Below, in pieces: positions 40,445 to 54,100 of a stretch of 64,000 nucleotides of DNA. The stretch is from contig NC_091967.1 of NCBI RefSeq assembly GCF_036711975.1, forward strand, positions 19,220,001-19,284,000, in the 5' to 3' direction. Under the pieces are notes generated by a model. It made no database searches and was not told the origin of the DNA. It worked only from the letters and a program-made list of their open reading frames with translations. The position numbers and the translations under genes are program-made. The DNA is from Onthophagus taurus (lineage: Eukaryota; Arthropoda; Insecta; Coleoptera; Scarabaeidae). Position 1 is the first letter of the stretch. The number at the start of each line of letters is the position of its first letter.

Positions 40445-42842
40445 ATGGATAAATACGATGTTATTGGTTTGTTAGGTGAAGGTTCTTTCGGTAGAGTTTA
40501 TAAGGCAAAAGTTATTTCAACCGATAACTTCGTCGCGTTAAAAGTTATAAGCAAAGTAAGTCAAAAAATCTCAACATCTTTATTTTATTAAGTTTATGGT
40601 TTTTAGAGGGGTCGTTCAAATAAGGAATTAAAAGGATTTAGGAGAGAATGCGAAATTCAACGGCATTTACACCACCCAAATATTATCCAAATGTTGGATT
40701 CTTTTGAAACTGAAAATGAAATTGTTGTCATTACTGAGTTCGCACATAAAGAATTAAATTTAATTTTGGGTAAAGCTGGGTATTTACCGGAGGATAAAGT
40801 TCAAAAAATTGTTTGGGATTTATTATCTGCTTTGTATTATTTACATTCTCATAGAGTTTTGCATAGGTAAATCTAAATTAATTAATTTATAGGTTATGTC
40901 AAAAATGACATAATAGGTTATGTTAAAAATGTCAAAAAATTTATAGGTTATGTTTAAAAAATCACAAATTTTTATTTAATTTAGAGATTTAAAACCACAA
41001 AACATCTTATTAGACGTAAACGACACAGCGAAATTATGCGATTTTGGTTTTGCAAGAAATATGAGTACAGGAACGCACGTTTTGACCTCAATAAAAGGGA
41101 CTCCGCTGTATATGGCTCCAGAATTAATAGAAGAACAACCATACGACCACAACGCTGATTTATGGTCACTTGGGTGTATTATTTACGAGCTCTTAGTGGG
41201 CGCTCCGCCGTTTTGTACAGCTTCTATTTTACATTTAATTCGTTTAATTAAACACGAACAAGTGCAATGGCCCACTTTTATATCAGAAAGTAGTATTTCA
41301 TTCCTAAAAGTAACTTTATTCATTAAAATAATAAAAGAAAGATGAAATAAACGTATTTTTTAGGGTTTATTACAAAAAAATCCAAACGATCGGCTATCTT
41401 GGCCTGAAATATTGAATCATCCTTTCGTGGAGGGGCACATTTTAATCATGGAAGATGCCCCAACGATGCCTTTAACGCGCCCTTTATCCGCGCATACGTT
41501 ACAAGCGAAAGAACAACAAAGAATTGAAAGATTTAATCAAAAAACGGCTCAAAAGTAAAATTTGTTTTATCTTTTTTGATATCGAATTATTTAATTTTTT
41601 TAGGGAGATTTATGGAAAAACGACTGAAAGAATTCCATCTAGAGAAAGTAAAGTATCAAATAGTTCGTTTAAAAGTTGTGGGGACAAAAAAACTAGCTTT
41701 AAATCAACAGAACAAAAAGATTCGACCTCAAAACTAAATTCAACTGAAAAAATTGCAACAAAAGAAAGCAATAAATCATTAAAAATGAATAAAAGCGATT
41801 TAAAAAAAGACGTTGATGATTTATGCGCTATGTTATTATCTAATAATTTAGAAAACGACTCGTCTAATTTGCAATCTCAATCAAAAATAACTAATTTAAA
41901 CATAAATGAGGATGTTAAACCCATCGAAAATGAAGAGTGGTTGGTGTTCTTACAAAGAACGATTTTAGATGTTTTAAACGAAGATTTAACATCTTTAACA
42001 CAAACGAATTTGACTGATATTATTGTTTCACCTCTCAGAAATGCGAATTCTAATTCAAAAGTAATTAAATTAGTTGCAAATGTATTTTCTTTACCGTTTG
42101 TTTTAAAAAATATCTCTGATAATAATCTAGAAACGATTTTAAAAGTTTATTTAGAAGTTAAATTAATTCCAAATTTGCTTTATTCGTCTAAATTGTTGTT
42201 AAAAAATTATCCGAATTCGATGATTAATTCTTCTAATGATTCCGCTTCAACGCCGATTGAAAAACTTCCAGAAATTATATTAAACCTCACCGAGAATGAT
42301 CTCCAAGCGTTAGAAGATATTTTTTGTTTGATTTGTTATTTGATACATTCCAACGATAAGTTTCTCCATCAATTTTGTGATTCTATTGTTGTTTTTAATG
42401 TTTATAATTTAACAAGGCAATTATTAACGTTAACCAAAAAGAAAATTAGAATCGTTAATGATTTATTGGCGATTTTGACTCAAGTTTTGCGAAAAACGCC
42501 GGAAAATTATGAATTAATACAGAAAATTTTTGAACCGGAAGAAGAGGAAAGTTTAGATATTGTTAGAATGTTGAGGGATTCTAATGGATTGTTGAGAGAA
42601 AGAGTTTGTAGGTTTTTGTCGTGTTTGGCACAATATGATAATAAAACTTTGGAAAATGTTTGGAATGAAGAAATTAAAGACACTGTTGAGGCTTTGGTTT
42701 ATGATTCTATGGAGAATGTTCGAAATGTAAGTCAATAATAATTTTGTTGTATTGAATATCTATTTAATTGTTGCAGGCTGCTGAAACTTGTATTGAACAT
42801 GTAAAATGTTTAAATTTTTATACAAAGACGTTAACTGAATAA
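40445..42842 (+). CDS. fu: Serine/threonine kinase Fused (Hedgehog pathway)
   Basis: Six exons: 40445-40555, 40607-40866, 40985-41309, 41364-41554, 41604-42726, 42777-42842, all in phase; 691 aa. The kinase domain (residues 4-254) has the Gly loop GEGSFG (11-16), K33, HRDLKPQN with D125, DFG at 143-145 and the activation segment [18 protein letters not shown], which closely matches Drosophila Fused and vertebrate STK36. The C-terminal regulatory part (about 260-691) starts with a Ser/Lys-rich linker and then a Leu-rich, probably helical region; in flies this part binds Costal2 and regulates Suppressor of fused and Ci. It is somewhat shorter than fly Fused (about 805 aa). Start is the first Met, directly before the kinase fold. 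A polyA-like signal follows at about 42838. Confidence 0.93.
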
Positions 42843-43860
42843 ATTTCGTAATCCAATTAGGTATTGTATAAAAATAATCAGTATTATTATGTTTAATGTA
42901 ATATTATATTTATAAAAACGATTTGTTTAATTTAATTTATAAGCTTATTTTTGAATTTTTCCAGTATATAAAATATATAGAAGTTTCTAAAGAAGAATCT
43001 TTTTTTGAAAGCCCTTGAATCCTGTAGTATATAAATACGACGAGACGACGAAATTTGTTGTAAATATTACATAAAATTCACCCAAAAGTGGTACTTTACC
43101 TAAATACCACATTTATTTCTAACACTTATTTATTTAGCAAGAAATCAATACAAGTTCATAACAAGATATAATAATTATGTACAGCTAAAAATCTATCTTG
43201 GCCAGTTAGTTGCGCAAAAAGTTGAGTAAAACATTTTAGGAGAGTCGATAAGCACGACGCGTGCTCTTGCATATGTGTGCTAACAAACAGAATGACTGCT
43301 AATGAAGAACCTAATTTGTTCTTAATTAAAACAACATCATTAACACTTTGGTATCTGTTACAAGAATATGAAACAAGAAGTTTATCACTCAATAAAATTT
43401 AAACTTTGAAAAATTAATAACGGTATTCGACGAACGCAATTAATTAATATATTTTGGTTAAAACCGCGTTGAAATCAACCCAGCTGGTTTTAACATAACC
43501 GCATCCTACTAAACCGCAATTTTCTTCGTAACTATATGGAATTCGAAGAAATAAAATTAAGAACATATCCGGCTACCAGCTGGACTATGTTCCATAACTA
43601 CAAAGGTTTTTTTACGATAATAATGTTGGCGATTATGGAAATTTCATCTTTTGCAAACAAACGCAACTACCAAGTCAGATTATTAAGTGTATTTGTATTT
43701 TTCACAATATAATAACTGATACCTATGGAAGGGATTGTCTTGCAGAGCGAGTTTTACTTTCACAACACCCTCAGATAGATATTCAATTGATTAGAGAAAC
43801 TAATAAGGCCACTTCAAATGCTGTTTTTGTAAGAGATACGTACAAGTAATAGAATATAGA
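42843..43860. other. Intergenic, no gene recognised
   Basis: The 3' flank of fused followed by AT-rich sequence. 43450-43560 has weak inverted motifs (TTTTGGTTAAAACC, GCTGGTTTTAACATAACC) but no clear element or gene. Confidence 0.4.
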
Positions 43861-44599
43861 GATTAGTGATGGAACGAATAGTGATTTTGCGAAAAGCCGG
43901 ATATCCGGTTATCCGACATATCTATCAGGCCATTATGGTTATAATTTCTGGTACATTTCTGAAGTGAAACCCTACATTGCCACATTATTGCGATATTTGA
44001 ATAAAAATGAAATTAATAAGAAAGCTGATTAGATATGTCAATTATTTAGATCTAAGATACAAAATGAACTTTTTTGAGTTGAAGTCGCTAAGATTGAAAC
44101 GCACAGTGAAATGGATTGGACATAAAAAATATGATAACGTTGTGTTAAATGAATGTTACGAAGGTTGCTACCTGCTGTTTATCCACAAACTCCAGAATAA
44201 ATTTTGAAACTGCTAATAAAATAGGGTAAAAACGTTTCGGCTTTAAAAAGAAATTGTTCAAAGTCTACATGAAGTCTGAAATTACTGTTCAGAGAAAACA
44301 AAAAATTGATTATAAACCAAACATGATTTTTTATGGCAATACTTATGTGTTCAATAAAAGAATGCGAAGAATATGAACAAGAAACCAATGGAGTTGTCTT
44401 GTTATTGCACAGGATAGGAAATCACCAATACGGAAACTTTGCCAATGCAGGATAAGCACAAAAGCAAAGTAACAGCTGCAGAAATGAGGTACTGGGTGGT
44501 ACTAGATCCGTATCGATAATAAGAGGCTCCCAAAAAGATGATGATAGACACCCAGAAAGAAGTTGCTGTCAGTATCAAGCACAAAACATACATAACATT

Positions 44600-45018
44600 G
44601 GTAGAAGACTAGATACTGCTTCTAAAGAACTAAATACTGCTTTCTGAAGACTAGATACTGCTCTAGAAGATTAAATACTGCTTTCTAACGACTAAAATTG
44701 CTTTGTGAAGACTAAATACTGCTTTCTGAAGACTAGATACTGCTGACAGGTCTAAATACTGCAAAAGAAAGATAAGATATTGTTGGAGAAAACATACATA
44801 ACTTTGGCAGAACACTAGATACTGCTTCTAGAAGACTAAATACTGCTTTCTGAAGACTAGATACTGCCGACAGGTCTAAATACAGCGTCTGGAACACTAA
44901 ATACTGCTTTCTTAAGACTAAAATTGCTTTGTGGAGACTAAATACTGCTTTCTGTAGACTAACTACTGCTGACAGGTCCAAATACTGCAAAAAAAAGATA
45001 AGATATTGTTGGAGAAAA
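44600..45018 (+). repeat. ~18-20-bp minisatellite with ~215-bp higher order
   Basis: Around 20 tandem variants of GAAGACTAAATACTGCTTTC. Larger blocks ending AGATAAGATATTGTTGGAGA recur at about 44771 and 44996, some 220 bp apart, giving a second level of repetition. It sits between the ends of the hAT-like relic. The minus-strand frames through it are repeat artefacts. Confidence 0.8.
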
Positions 45019-45024
45019 CATTAA

Positions 45025-45100
45025 GAAGGCGCCGGCGCCCCCTTTTAGGCGACGCCCGGGTGCAGTACACCCCTTGCACCCCCCGGTAGCGCCGGCTCTG
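45025..45100. other. GC-rich islet within the hAT relic
   Basis: About 75 bp of roughly 70% GC (GGCGCCGGCGCCCCC, CGACGCCCGGGTGCAG, CACCCCCCGGTAGCGCC) in an otherwise AT-rich region. Both strands have short open frames. It looks like a transposon-borne segment, but I do not recognise a function. Confidence 0.5.
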
Positions 45101-45169
45101 AATGTGATGACAATTACAAACGAAGAGAAGAAAACTAGACGAAACTGCAACAAGAGATTTTATATATCG

Positions 45170-45328
45170 TATTGGGATTGTTACAATGAGGTTGCTAAAG
45201 ACAAACCTGTTATAAATAAAGTTGTATTCAATGAAAATAGTCCTCTTGGGATTGAACTTGATTATTATCTGCAGTGTCCAACATCTAAACGAAATACTAA
45301 TTCCTGTAAATGGTGGAGTACTAGGTAA
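45170..45328 (+). pseudogene. hAT transposase C-terminal dimerisation remnant
   Basis: The frame ends SPLGIELDYYLQCPTSKRNT followed by NSCKWW, resembling the start of the hAT C-terminal dimerisation domain, in which a 'YL...P...RN.NP..WW' pattern is conserved. It stops at 45328 after TR. No catalytic region survives nearby. Together with the element ends this is the best evidence for hAT affiliation of the CCGGAT family. Confidence 0.6.
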
Positions 45329-45385
45329 TAGGATTTTAAGATAGGCTGGATACCGGATAGTTGCCGGATACACCACTAATAGACA

Positions 45386-47152
45386 TCATAAGAATAAACC
45401 ATGTGTATTTATTATTCACTTGTTTTAAGACTTATGATATTATACATCGCCACAATACAATCCAATGGAGCAATAATTGCAGCAGCCATATGTTCTTCAC
45501 CTATTAAAAAGGAGCGTTGTGCAAAACTTAAGCCTTATTAAAGGTTTAATCCTTTATAGAAAAAGAGAATAATGGGCGCTTTCCTTTCTTTACTCTTCAG
45601 AAAAGTTAAAAATATGCAAATATGCGAGGACGTATTCTCCAGACCAATGGATTCGCGCTCTTCCTGGGAATGAATATTAGCCAAGAAATTTTGTGGTTAT
45701 TAAAATTTAGAGTACTAACACATGGTATGTGTTACAAGGTAATTTTGAATCCTCTTCTCTTATTTCTTCCGATAATCTAAAGTATAATTTATTTCCAAAA
45801 TGAACTTATTGACATTTGCTGTCAAGTTCTAAAAAATCGTTGATGAAATAATAGAATCTCACAGGTTATATCTCGGCTGACGAAACGTATGACATGTCAA
45901 GAAATGAGTAATTCATTCGGTACGTTGGCAAAAATAATATAATCAAAGAAAAATTCTTAGATTGGATTTGAGGTTGCATAGCGCCCTCGGTGCCTTTTTT
46001 TTGAAGAAGGAAAACTCTTTCTGCTACTGATGATGCTTCCCAGAACAGTATTTCGAAAGTAGCAATGCTGTGAAAATTGGCATAATAAGTAAGTTGCGCT
46101 GCAAACGTGGTGGTTGTATTCTCCTTACAGTATAAATTGCTGTGTTTTTGAACATTTTGGATTTATGGCATGGAAAAAAATCGGGTATGCCAGAAAAAAT
46201 TAAGGAAATAACATACATTATAATGAACATTACATGATTAATACGTGCATAAATGCCAACTCTCGTTCATAAGATTTAGACATTTCGGTTTCATTATATT
46301 TTCAATGACAAGCCAAAGTCCATTTGAAGCAAATAACACACCATCAGTACCTTTCAGCTGGCTGCACGCGAAATATTTATATCCGTGAATCCAACATAAT
46401 TGATGACTAAACTACAATTTATCAAATTATGCAAAATCTTGTAAAGAAGCTTTAGCTTTAGCAGATTTAACATTTTATAACCATCAGTAGCTAAGGCAAC
46501 ATCACTTTTTCTGATCTTTTTGACAACTAGTTACGACGACCATGTTCTCATTACTTCCCTCTATTTGATTTATAATACCTCTTAAAAAGTCGGTAATTGC
46601 ATTTCAATGTTTCTCCTTCTCTGATAATAATTGCTTTTTTTACTTGCGTACGGACTCTTAATTTAGACATTATTTTTAGCATAACATTTATGATCGTTGT
46701 AGTTTTTTTCGCTTATTATTTTAATATATAACCCATTTTTGGATGAATATCTTGATACTCTTTTAGATACCTCATCATCGATATACTTTCCACGTCTTAT
46801 CATCCATATGAATTATCATTTTTGAAACTTTTCTCATCCATTAAGCGCAACTTACGTATTCTAAACCATTATGGACATATTATAATATTTAGTTTTCAAA
46901 ATATCATTTCGACTGGATATCTATAAAAAGTAATAATTAAAATTGATTAAAATTTGTTTAATGCCATTTTGACTTTGATTAGTGCCAATTTGAACTTGAA
47001 ATGGTAGAAAACTGTAAGTTTTTTTTAGTTTCGAATAAGTGACAATTTGTTTAACACCGGCTTTTTGTATTTAATATTCATTACCATATAGAAATTCAAG
47101 AAAGTTGAGTGTAAGCCACTCTAATTAATTTTAATTATTATTAATTCAAATT
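45386..47152. other. Intergenic with possible decayed elements
   Basis: No gene supported. 46950-47070 repeats the flank of the IS630/Tc1-like transposase (TTAGTGCCAATTTGA and the ACACCG-containing terminal stretch at 16660-17005), so it is a fragment of that transposon family. The rest is unrecognised, with only short frames such as 46024-46230 on the minus strand. Confidence 0.4.
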
Positions 47153-47249
47153 ATGACGAAAATCATCAACAAGATATTTACAAGACTAACAAATAGAGGG
47201 CGGTTTAATCATAAAATTACAAAACGTCAAACTGAAAAAAAATCCAGAA

Positions 47250-47480
47250 ATGTTTAAACCGCCTTCAAGAAATTTCAGTTTACTTAAAAAAGGTTGGAAT
47301 GAAATTCCCGAATTAATAGGATCCGGATTTATGGGTTTAATTGGAATTGCGTTATCTATATTTAATTTACATTATTATTACAAAAACGGACTTGATAATA
47401 GGAAATACAAGTTGGAATATACAGTGATTAGAGATGATGACCCAAAAGCTGCTTTTGTTCGTGATCCATGTGAATGTTAA
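47250..47480 (+). CDS. Small single-pass membrane protein, possibly mitochondrial
   Basis: A 76-residue frame with a basic N-terminus (PPSRNFSLLKKGWNEIP), one hydrophobic segment at about residues 20-42 and a polar tail rich in charged residues (DNRKYKLEYTVIRDDDP), ending DPCEC. This layout resembles small respiratory-chain accessory subunits of the NDUFA4/B12D type, but I cannot assign it. No intron is seen and a polyA-like AATAAA lies about 20 bp past the stop, so it could be an intronless gene or a retrocopy. An upstream out-of-frame ORF (47153-47257) overlaps the start. Confidence 0.5.
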   Translation: MFKPPSRNFSLLKKGWNEIPELIGSGFMGLIGIALSIFNLHYYYKNGLDNRKYKLEYTVIRDDDPKAAFVRDPCEC

Positions 47481-48173
47481 GTTTTGTTAAACGGAAGTTG
47501 AATAAAAAGATTATTCAGATTTAAAGGATTTTGTATTTTTTGTCAAAAAGACTTGTACATTAATTAAACTTAAAAATTAAAAGGAAAAAAGAAATGAAAG
47601 TATAATTCTTTTTTTAATGATGATTAATTTTTAAAATCTTCGCGATCCTACAAATTAATAATTTTACTTTTTAATATTTACACATGAATAAGGATAATAA
47701 TAATAATAAGCCGTTAAATTACCTAACATTAACAACAATAAATATAACAGGATTTTTTTTTAATTAACTAAAAAGTTTCTTCTCTCTAATCGATAAATGT
47801 ATCTTTCTGTATTTTTTTTTTTTTTAATTTTTCTTTTTAAATTCAATTAATTGAAGTAATTAATTAATTTTTTCGAACACAATGACAAGCCTTTACTCGT
47901 ACCTACTATTTTTTTACGATTAGGGAGTGAAAAAACTCACTCAGCACTAAAACAATCTCCATTACATGTAATAAAAATTGTACACCTCGCTTTTTAGGGA
48001 GAATTTTCATTACAAATAAAAGAAATTTTCTTTACATTGAATACCATCGTTTAATTATTTAATCGTTCCACTTTTTTTTTAATAGATGTCGTTAACATCT
48101 TTAAAAAGAACAAATCACCATAGATTTCTTTTCAATTTCATTCTTCCACCTCTCATTTTTATTTTTTTTATTT
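47481..48173. other. Intergenic / cactus 3' flank
   Basis: AT-rich sequence with long T and A runs (47700-47870) containing the probable cactus 3' untranslated region on the minus strand. No gene seen. Confidence 0.45.
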
Positions 48174-51100
48174 TTATGCACTCGCTCCAATCGCAAAACT
48201 CGATTGTTGTTGACTTAACATATTCATCTGACCATAAACATCCTATAACCAAAAATTATAATTAACTTTATGAAGTTAAATCATTAAAGATAACTTACAT
48301 CGTCTTCGTCGCTTTCATCGCTATCATATTCGTACTCGCTTTGATCTGGTGATGGTATCCCTTGTTCCTTAAGCAATTTGATGACGTGCTCTTGAACTGG
48401 GTAACCGAGTTCGAGGGGGGTTCTTCCCCCGTACGTGAGAACGCTTACGTTTAAAGCTCTACAACTTAGTAGAAAACGTATTAAACGCTCATCACCCATT
48501 TGAACGGCGAAATGAAGTATCGTGTAACCCCCTTTTCCTTCTCGGGCGTTCACGTCCGCTCCAAGCCACACCAAATGCTTTAGGAACTCTAATTGATTGT
48601 GTAAAGCCGCTACATGGACACATGTTTGACCTGAAAATAAATTATAAAGTTCGATTAAATTATCTTTGGGAAAGTTAATTTTTTTAATTTTTATTGTGTG
48701 AAGTGTCTAGATTAATAGATAATAAAAAAATTACGTCATCGTTGGAAATTCCCAACAAAATCGTAACATTTTTTAACCAATTAGGTTGTTTACATGGTTA
48801 AATATTATTTTAACGAAAAGATATCGAAAATGTGTTAGAGTTAATTTATTTATAACATTTCTTTAACGGCGTCTGAAGATGCACGAGCTTTTATACATTT
48901 TACAAATATCAATATTTATTAGAATTATTATTATTGGCAAAAAACAAAAACAATTCTTTATTTAACGTTTAAATGAATAAAAGACACATATAAAAACAAT
49001 TTTTCTTCATCGTTTATAGATTATTATTAACGGGAATTCCGAGTCGAATATTAAGAAGGTCGTGAGTCGTTCGATTTTGAGAAACAACTCTCTATTTAAG
49101 TTTGTTGTAATGTAATATTATAGTGTTTATTTTATTTTGAAGAAAAAAATACCGAACAAAATCGATAACGACGCAATAAATAACCGCACATTGCAACGCG
49201 TCGTCAACTTATCGACTTTTATTAACTGATACATCATCAGGGATTCCCGGTGCTTATTTATCCAAATTAAACGAACCGCAAACCTTTTATACTTCAACAT
49301 CAAAAGCTTATTAACGAGTGTTAAAAATAATAAAAGAAAAGAAATCGTTATTATTTTGACCTCAATTAAAAAAATAAAAAAAATGATTTAAATCATCGCT
49401 TTGATTTAAATAGGTACAACAACTATTACAAAATCGCATTCCCACGGAATGACTAGACATCGAGTTCTAAAACCGTCGTTAAAACATTTTCATCCCGGTC
49501 AAAAGGAGTTTAATTTTAGCTCCGGATCGGTCCGGTCTCCGTTTTGAGACGAGTGCATAGACACGAGGAATGCGTCGGTCGCGCCGTTTCGTAGCGCAAA
49601 AGCTCCTCGTTACCACTAAAACGTTCTCGGTTGGAAATCCCAAACCGTCTGGCACAGAAAACCAAGACCAGATTCCTTAAAATCTTCTCTCTCCGTCAAA
49701 AAAACTTGTTGCTACGCAAACGGTTCTTCTCCGCGAGCGAGAAAAAGAGGAAAACCAAATGTCTCGCCTTCTAAACACGTCCCCGAAAATAGAAACGTTT
49801 TAAATTTAGACCGCGTACCTTTAAAGAGAATCTTTAGATCTTAACATTTATTTTGAGACACGTGAAAAGGAAGTTTAAAGATAAATCGAACGTCGATATG
49901 ATAAATCTTTTTATGGAAATATAAGAATAGAAAGAAATTGCACGATAATTACTCAAAATGATAAATTAAATATTATAAACGTCAAAATGACAGATTTAAA
50001 TCTAACCTCAATTCGATTTAGGAAACGTTCTTAAACTTAAACAACTGTCATTTAATTAAAACCTAACCTCACTTTTCATATAAAGAGATATTTAATAAGA
50101 AATCTCATTTAAAAGCAAAGAAATAAATTCTAATAATGAGTTACACATTAATACCATGTACTTCTTTAATTCTTCTTTAATTACGTATTAAAACGTAAGT
50201 TTTTGTTAAAAAATAAACGTCAAAATGACAGTTTTAAATCTAACCTCAATTCGATTTTGGAAACGTTTTTATAAACAACATATAACATAAAAAGAGGAAA
50301 ACCAAATGTCTCTTCTTCTAAACTAATCCCTGGAAATAGAAATGTTAAAAAAAATTTTAAATTTAGACTACGTACCTTTAAAGAGAATTTTTAGATCTTA
50401 ACATTTATTTTGAGACACGTGAAAAGGAAGTTTAAAGATAAATCGAACGTGTTAAATCGGAACTTGCAACTTTCTTCTTACGGAAATATAAAAATTTAAA
50501 AAAAATTGCATGATTTTACTCAAAATGATAAATTAAATATTATAAATGTCAAAATGACAGTTTAAATCTAACTTCAATTCGATTTAGGAAACGTTCTTAA
50601 ACTTAAACAACTGTCATTTAATTAAAAACCTAACCTCACTTTTCATATAAAGAGATATTTAATAAGAAATCTCACTTAAAAGCAAAGAAATAAATTCTAA
50701 TAATGAGTTACTCATTAATACCATGTACTCCTTTAATTCTTCTTTAATTACGTATGAAAACGTAAGTTTTTGTTAAAAAATAAACGTCAAAATGACAGTT
50801 TTAAATCTAACCTCAATTCGATTTTGGAAACGTTTTTATAAACAACATATAACATAAAAAGAGGAAAACCAAATGTCTCTTCTTCTAAACTAATCCCTGG
50901 AAATAGAAATGTTAAAAAAAATTTTAAATTTAGACTACGTACATACGTCTAAAAAGAATTTTTAGATCTAAACATTTATTTTGAGCATCATGAAAAGGAA
51001 GTTTAAAACATTTTTTATGGAATTATATAATTAGACAAATTCTTTTTTACGGACTGAGTATTTAAAGCGTTTACGATGACGTCGAAACGACGCGCAAATT

Positions 51101-54100
51101 AAACTTGGAATTGACGTAGGTTTGTCTCCGTCTCGCTTTCCGAGGTGGAAAAGCCACGGAAAAGCGGCGTTATTTCGGTCCGGGCGACCTTAAATGGCCT
51201 GTGCAAGTAAAAAGGCTGCGGTGGGGAAATTTTCAACGGTTAAAATTAGAGGTTTTTGAATCGTTTCGTTACGAAACTAATGTTTATTTTGGTGCATTTT
51301 ATGACACATATCTAAAAAATTAAAGAAAATATTGATCATATTCATAAGTTATATACATACTTACTTATTCTATTATTACCAGTTATTAGTTTATTAGTTC
51401 CTTCATAACTACTAAATAAATGTTGAGGTTATATCCTTCGACAGCAAAAAATTCTCGTTTTATACATATTTTTAAATTGTATATCAAGGATTTATCATTA
51501 ATTTAACTCAATTTAAGAGAATCATCGGACCTGTCAATAACCTGTCAATAATGACAAGCCCATAACACAATGAAGTTAGATTTAGCTATAACAAAATATT
51601 TTCTAAAATGTTATTTTAATTGATGTATAAATGAACAAAAATTATTAAATAAGTTAAATTTACCCCGTTTTGTAAACAAATTAATCTAAAAATGAAGGAA
51701 AAATTTAATAAGTTTAGTTATAAAATGGATTGAATCTAACTTCATTCACGAATTTCGGTTATAATTAATATTGATAGATGGCGGTGTATATAATTTTGTA
51801 ATTAATGCATAAACTATAATATCTCTTTGACTGTTTCTAGTTCTACTTTTAGTTCAATAAAGATATACAACAATCTGACGTTGAATAACAATTAAAACTA
51901 GAACTAACACTAGACCTAGAACTAGAATCATTCGGGTTTAGACGCCTTAAGAGACGTGCGACTAACCCCGAATATTTCTAGTTCTAGTGTTAGTTCTAGT
52001 TTTACACTAGCGTTATCACTAGAACTAACACAAGACCTAGAACTAGAATCATTCTGGTTTAGCTGTCTTGCGAGACGTGGGGCTAAATCCAAATATTTCT
52101 AGTTTTTGGTCTAGTGTTACTTCTAGTTTTGCACTAGAACTAACACAAGACCTAGAACTAGAATCATTCGGGTTTAGCCGTCTTAAGAGACGTGCGGCTA
52201 AACCAGAATGATTCTAGTTCTAAGTCTAGTGTTAGTTCTATTTTTAGTTCAATAAAAATATACAATTTAATGCTGAATAACAATTAAAACTAGAAGTAAC
52301 ACTAGACCTAGAACTAGAAAGTATCGGATGTTTCTAGTTCAAGGTCTAGTGTTAATTCTAGTTTTAGTTCGATATAAATATACAATAATGTAAAGCTGAA
52401 TGACAACTTTAATGTTGTCATTTAAAACAGCTAGTAAACAACAGATGGCGCTAGTGCAAAATTATAAATTTAAGTTGCGCATGTTTTGAAAGGATAAATA
52501 CTTTTTTTAATATTTATCGATATAATTACTCAACTATAATTAATTTCTCCAATAAATTAATGTAAAATTAATAATTAAATTGAATTTCGAAGTGAACTTA
52601 TTGTTAGTACTGAGTATATAGCAATAAATTTGATGGAATTTTTAATGAAGAAATAATTGAGTCATTTCAAAAACATTTTAATAATAATTGAGAATTAATA
52701 GATATAAATTTACAGGAAGATTACGGGTCAGGGAACCCCGATTGTCTGGGCAAAACCCTGAGAGGCGCCGACCGAACGAGAAAGCTTTGGAAATCCCAGG
52801 CCAAAAGTCTTCAACATTTCATTACAATCTACGTATATAAATCAAGGTTTACGCAGCCCGTATTTTTTTAAACACGTTTTGTATTTCCGTTACTAAAAAG
52901 AAACCGTTTTATGTATATCACCGAAAATTCCGTCAACGTTTCGATCTATTTTTGCTTCGATCTTTCGTCCGAGTGCAAAAACTCGTGATGTGCACTTCAA
53001 GCGTGTATATTTTTGATTTATTACTCATTTTGTTTTCGCGTTTTTTACTCACAATGAAGAATAATCTTTTATTTTTATTTTATTATCTTTTTTTGAGTAT
53101 ACCGAAATTGTTAGCGGATTTTTTTTGTCAGATGAACACTGAATACAGAGAGAGAACAGGTTGCGCGGCGATACAGTCGTGTCGATGTGACCTTGGAAAA
53201 ACCCAGAGTGTGTATAATGTCTAATGCACATAATAGAAGCCGCGTAGTATGCTGAAATTGATTGAATTTCCGAAGGCTAAAGCGCGCAAAATTCCTTATT
53301 CCGTTTCGAAAATGATATTTCCTTGTTTCTTATACATTTTAATAACATACATTCTCCAACATTGGGAAAAATATATTACATTTGAATGTCAAAATAATAA
53401 TAATTACTCAAAAAGTTAATTTTAAAGAAGAAACTTTATAAACGACAAAATGACAGTTTTAACTTGACATGACTCTAACCTCAATTCTTATCAAACTTCA
53501 ATTCGATTTTGGAAACGTTCTTAAATAGCTGTCATTTCGATTAAAATCTAACCTCATTTTTAATACAAAGAGATATTTCTGTTTAATAAGAAATAAAAAA
53601 GCAAAGAAATAAATTCTAATAACGAGTTACTCATTGATACCATGTATTTCTTTAATTACGTATGAAAACGTAAGTGTTTTTATTGTTTATTGTAAAAACC
53701 AATCGATGACGTTTTACTCGAGTGCATTTAACTGTATACGTAATGTAATGTAATTTACAGTGCAAAGTACACAAGTTGTAAAACAAAGGTGTACGTATTT
53801 TCTTAGAACTTACCGTCGAAATTCCATTGATCCAAATCACATCTATCGTAAGCATGCGGTGGATATGAAAGCCCTAAACGTTCCCTTTCTTGTTGTTGAA
53901 CTGGATAAGTAATCGCTTTACAACATTCCACGTCGCCGATTCGTGCCGCTATGTGTAAAGGTGAATCCCCCTGTCGATTAATAGGGGAAGGTTTCGCGCC
54001 AGCTACGATTAACATCCGAGCAATTTTCCATTGATTTGTTAAAACGGCTAGATGTAAAGCGGTTTGGCCATCGTCGTTTTCGGTGTTTAAAAGCGTTGGG

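Larger units (their letters stand above)
43863..45385. mobile_element. hAT-like transposon relic with a minisatellite
   Basis: The left end TAGTGATGGAACGAATAGTG followed by GCCGGATATCCGG and the right end GCTGGATACCGG...CACCACTAAT are CCGGAT-rich and inverted, like those at 8633 and 25893. The interior has the subterminal block seen at 18895-19030, a minisatellite (44600-45015), a GC-rich stretch and a hAT dimerisation-domain remnant (45170-45328). Internally deleted and inactive. Confidence 0.65.

Noticed and set aside
45025..45100. CpG island promoter
   Set aside because: Only 75 bp, inside a transposon relic, with no gene start nearby.
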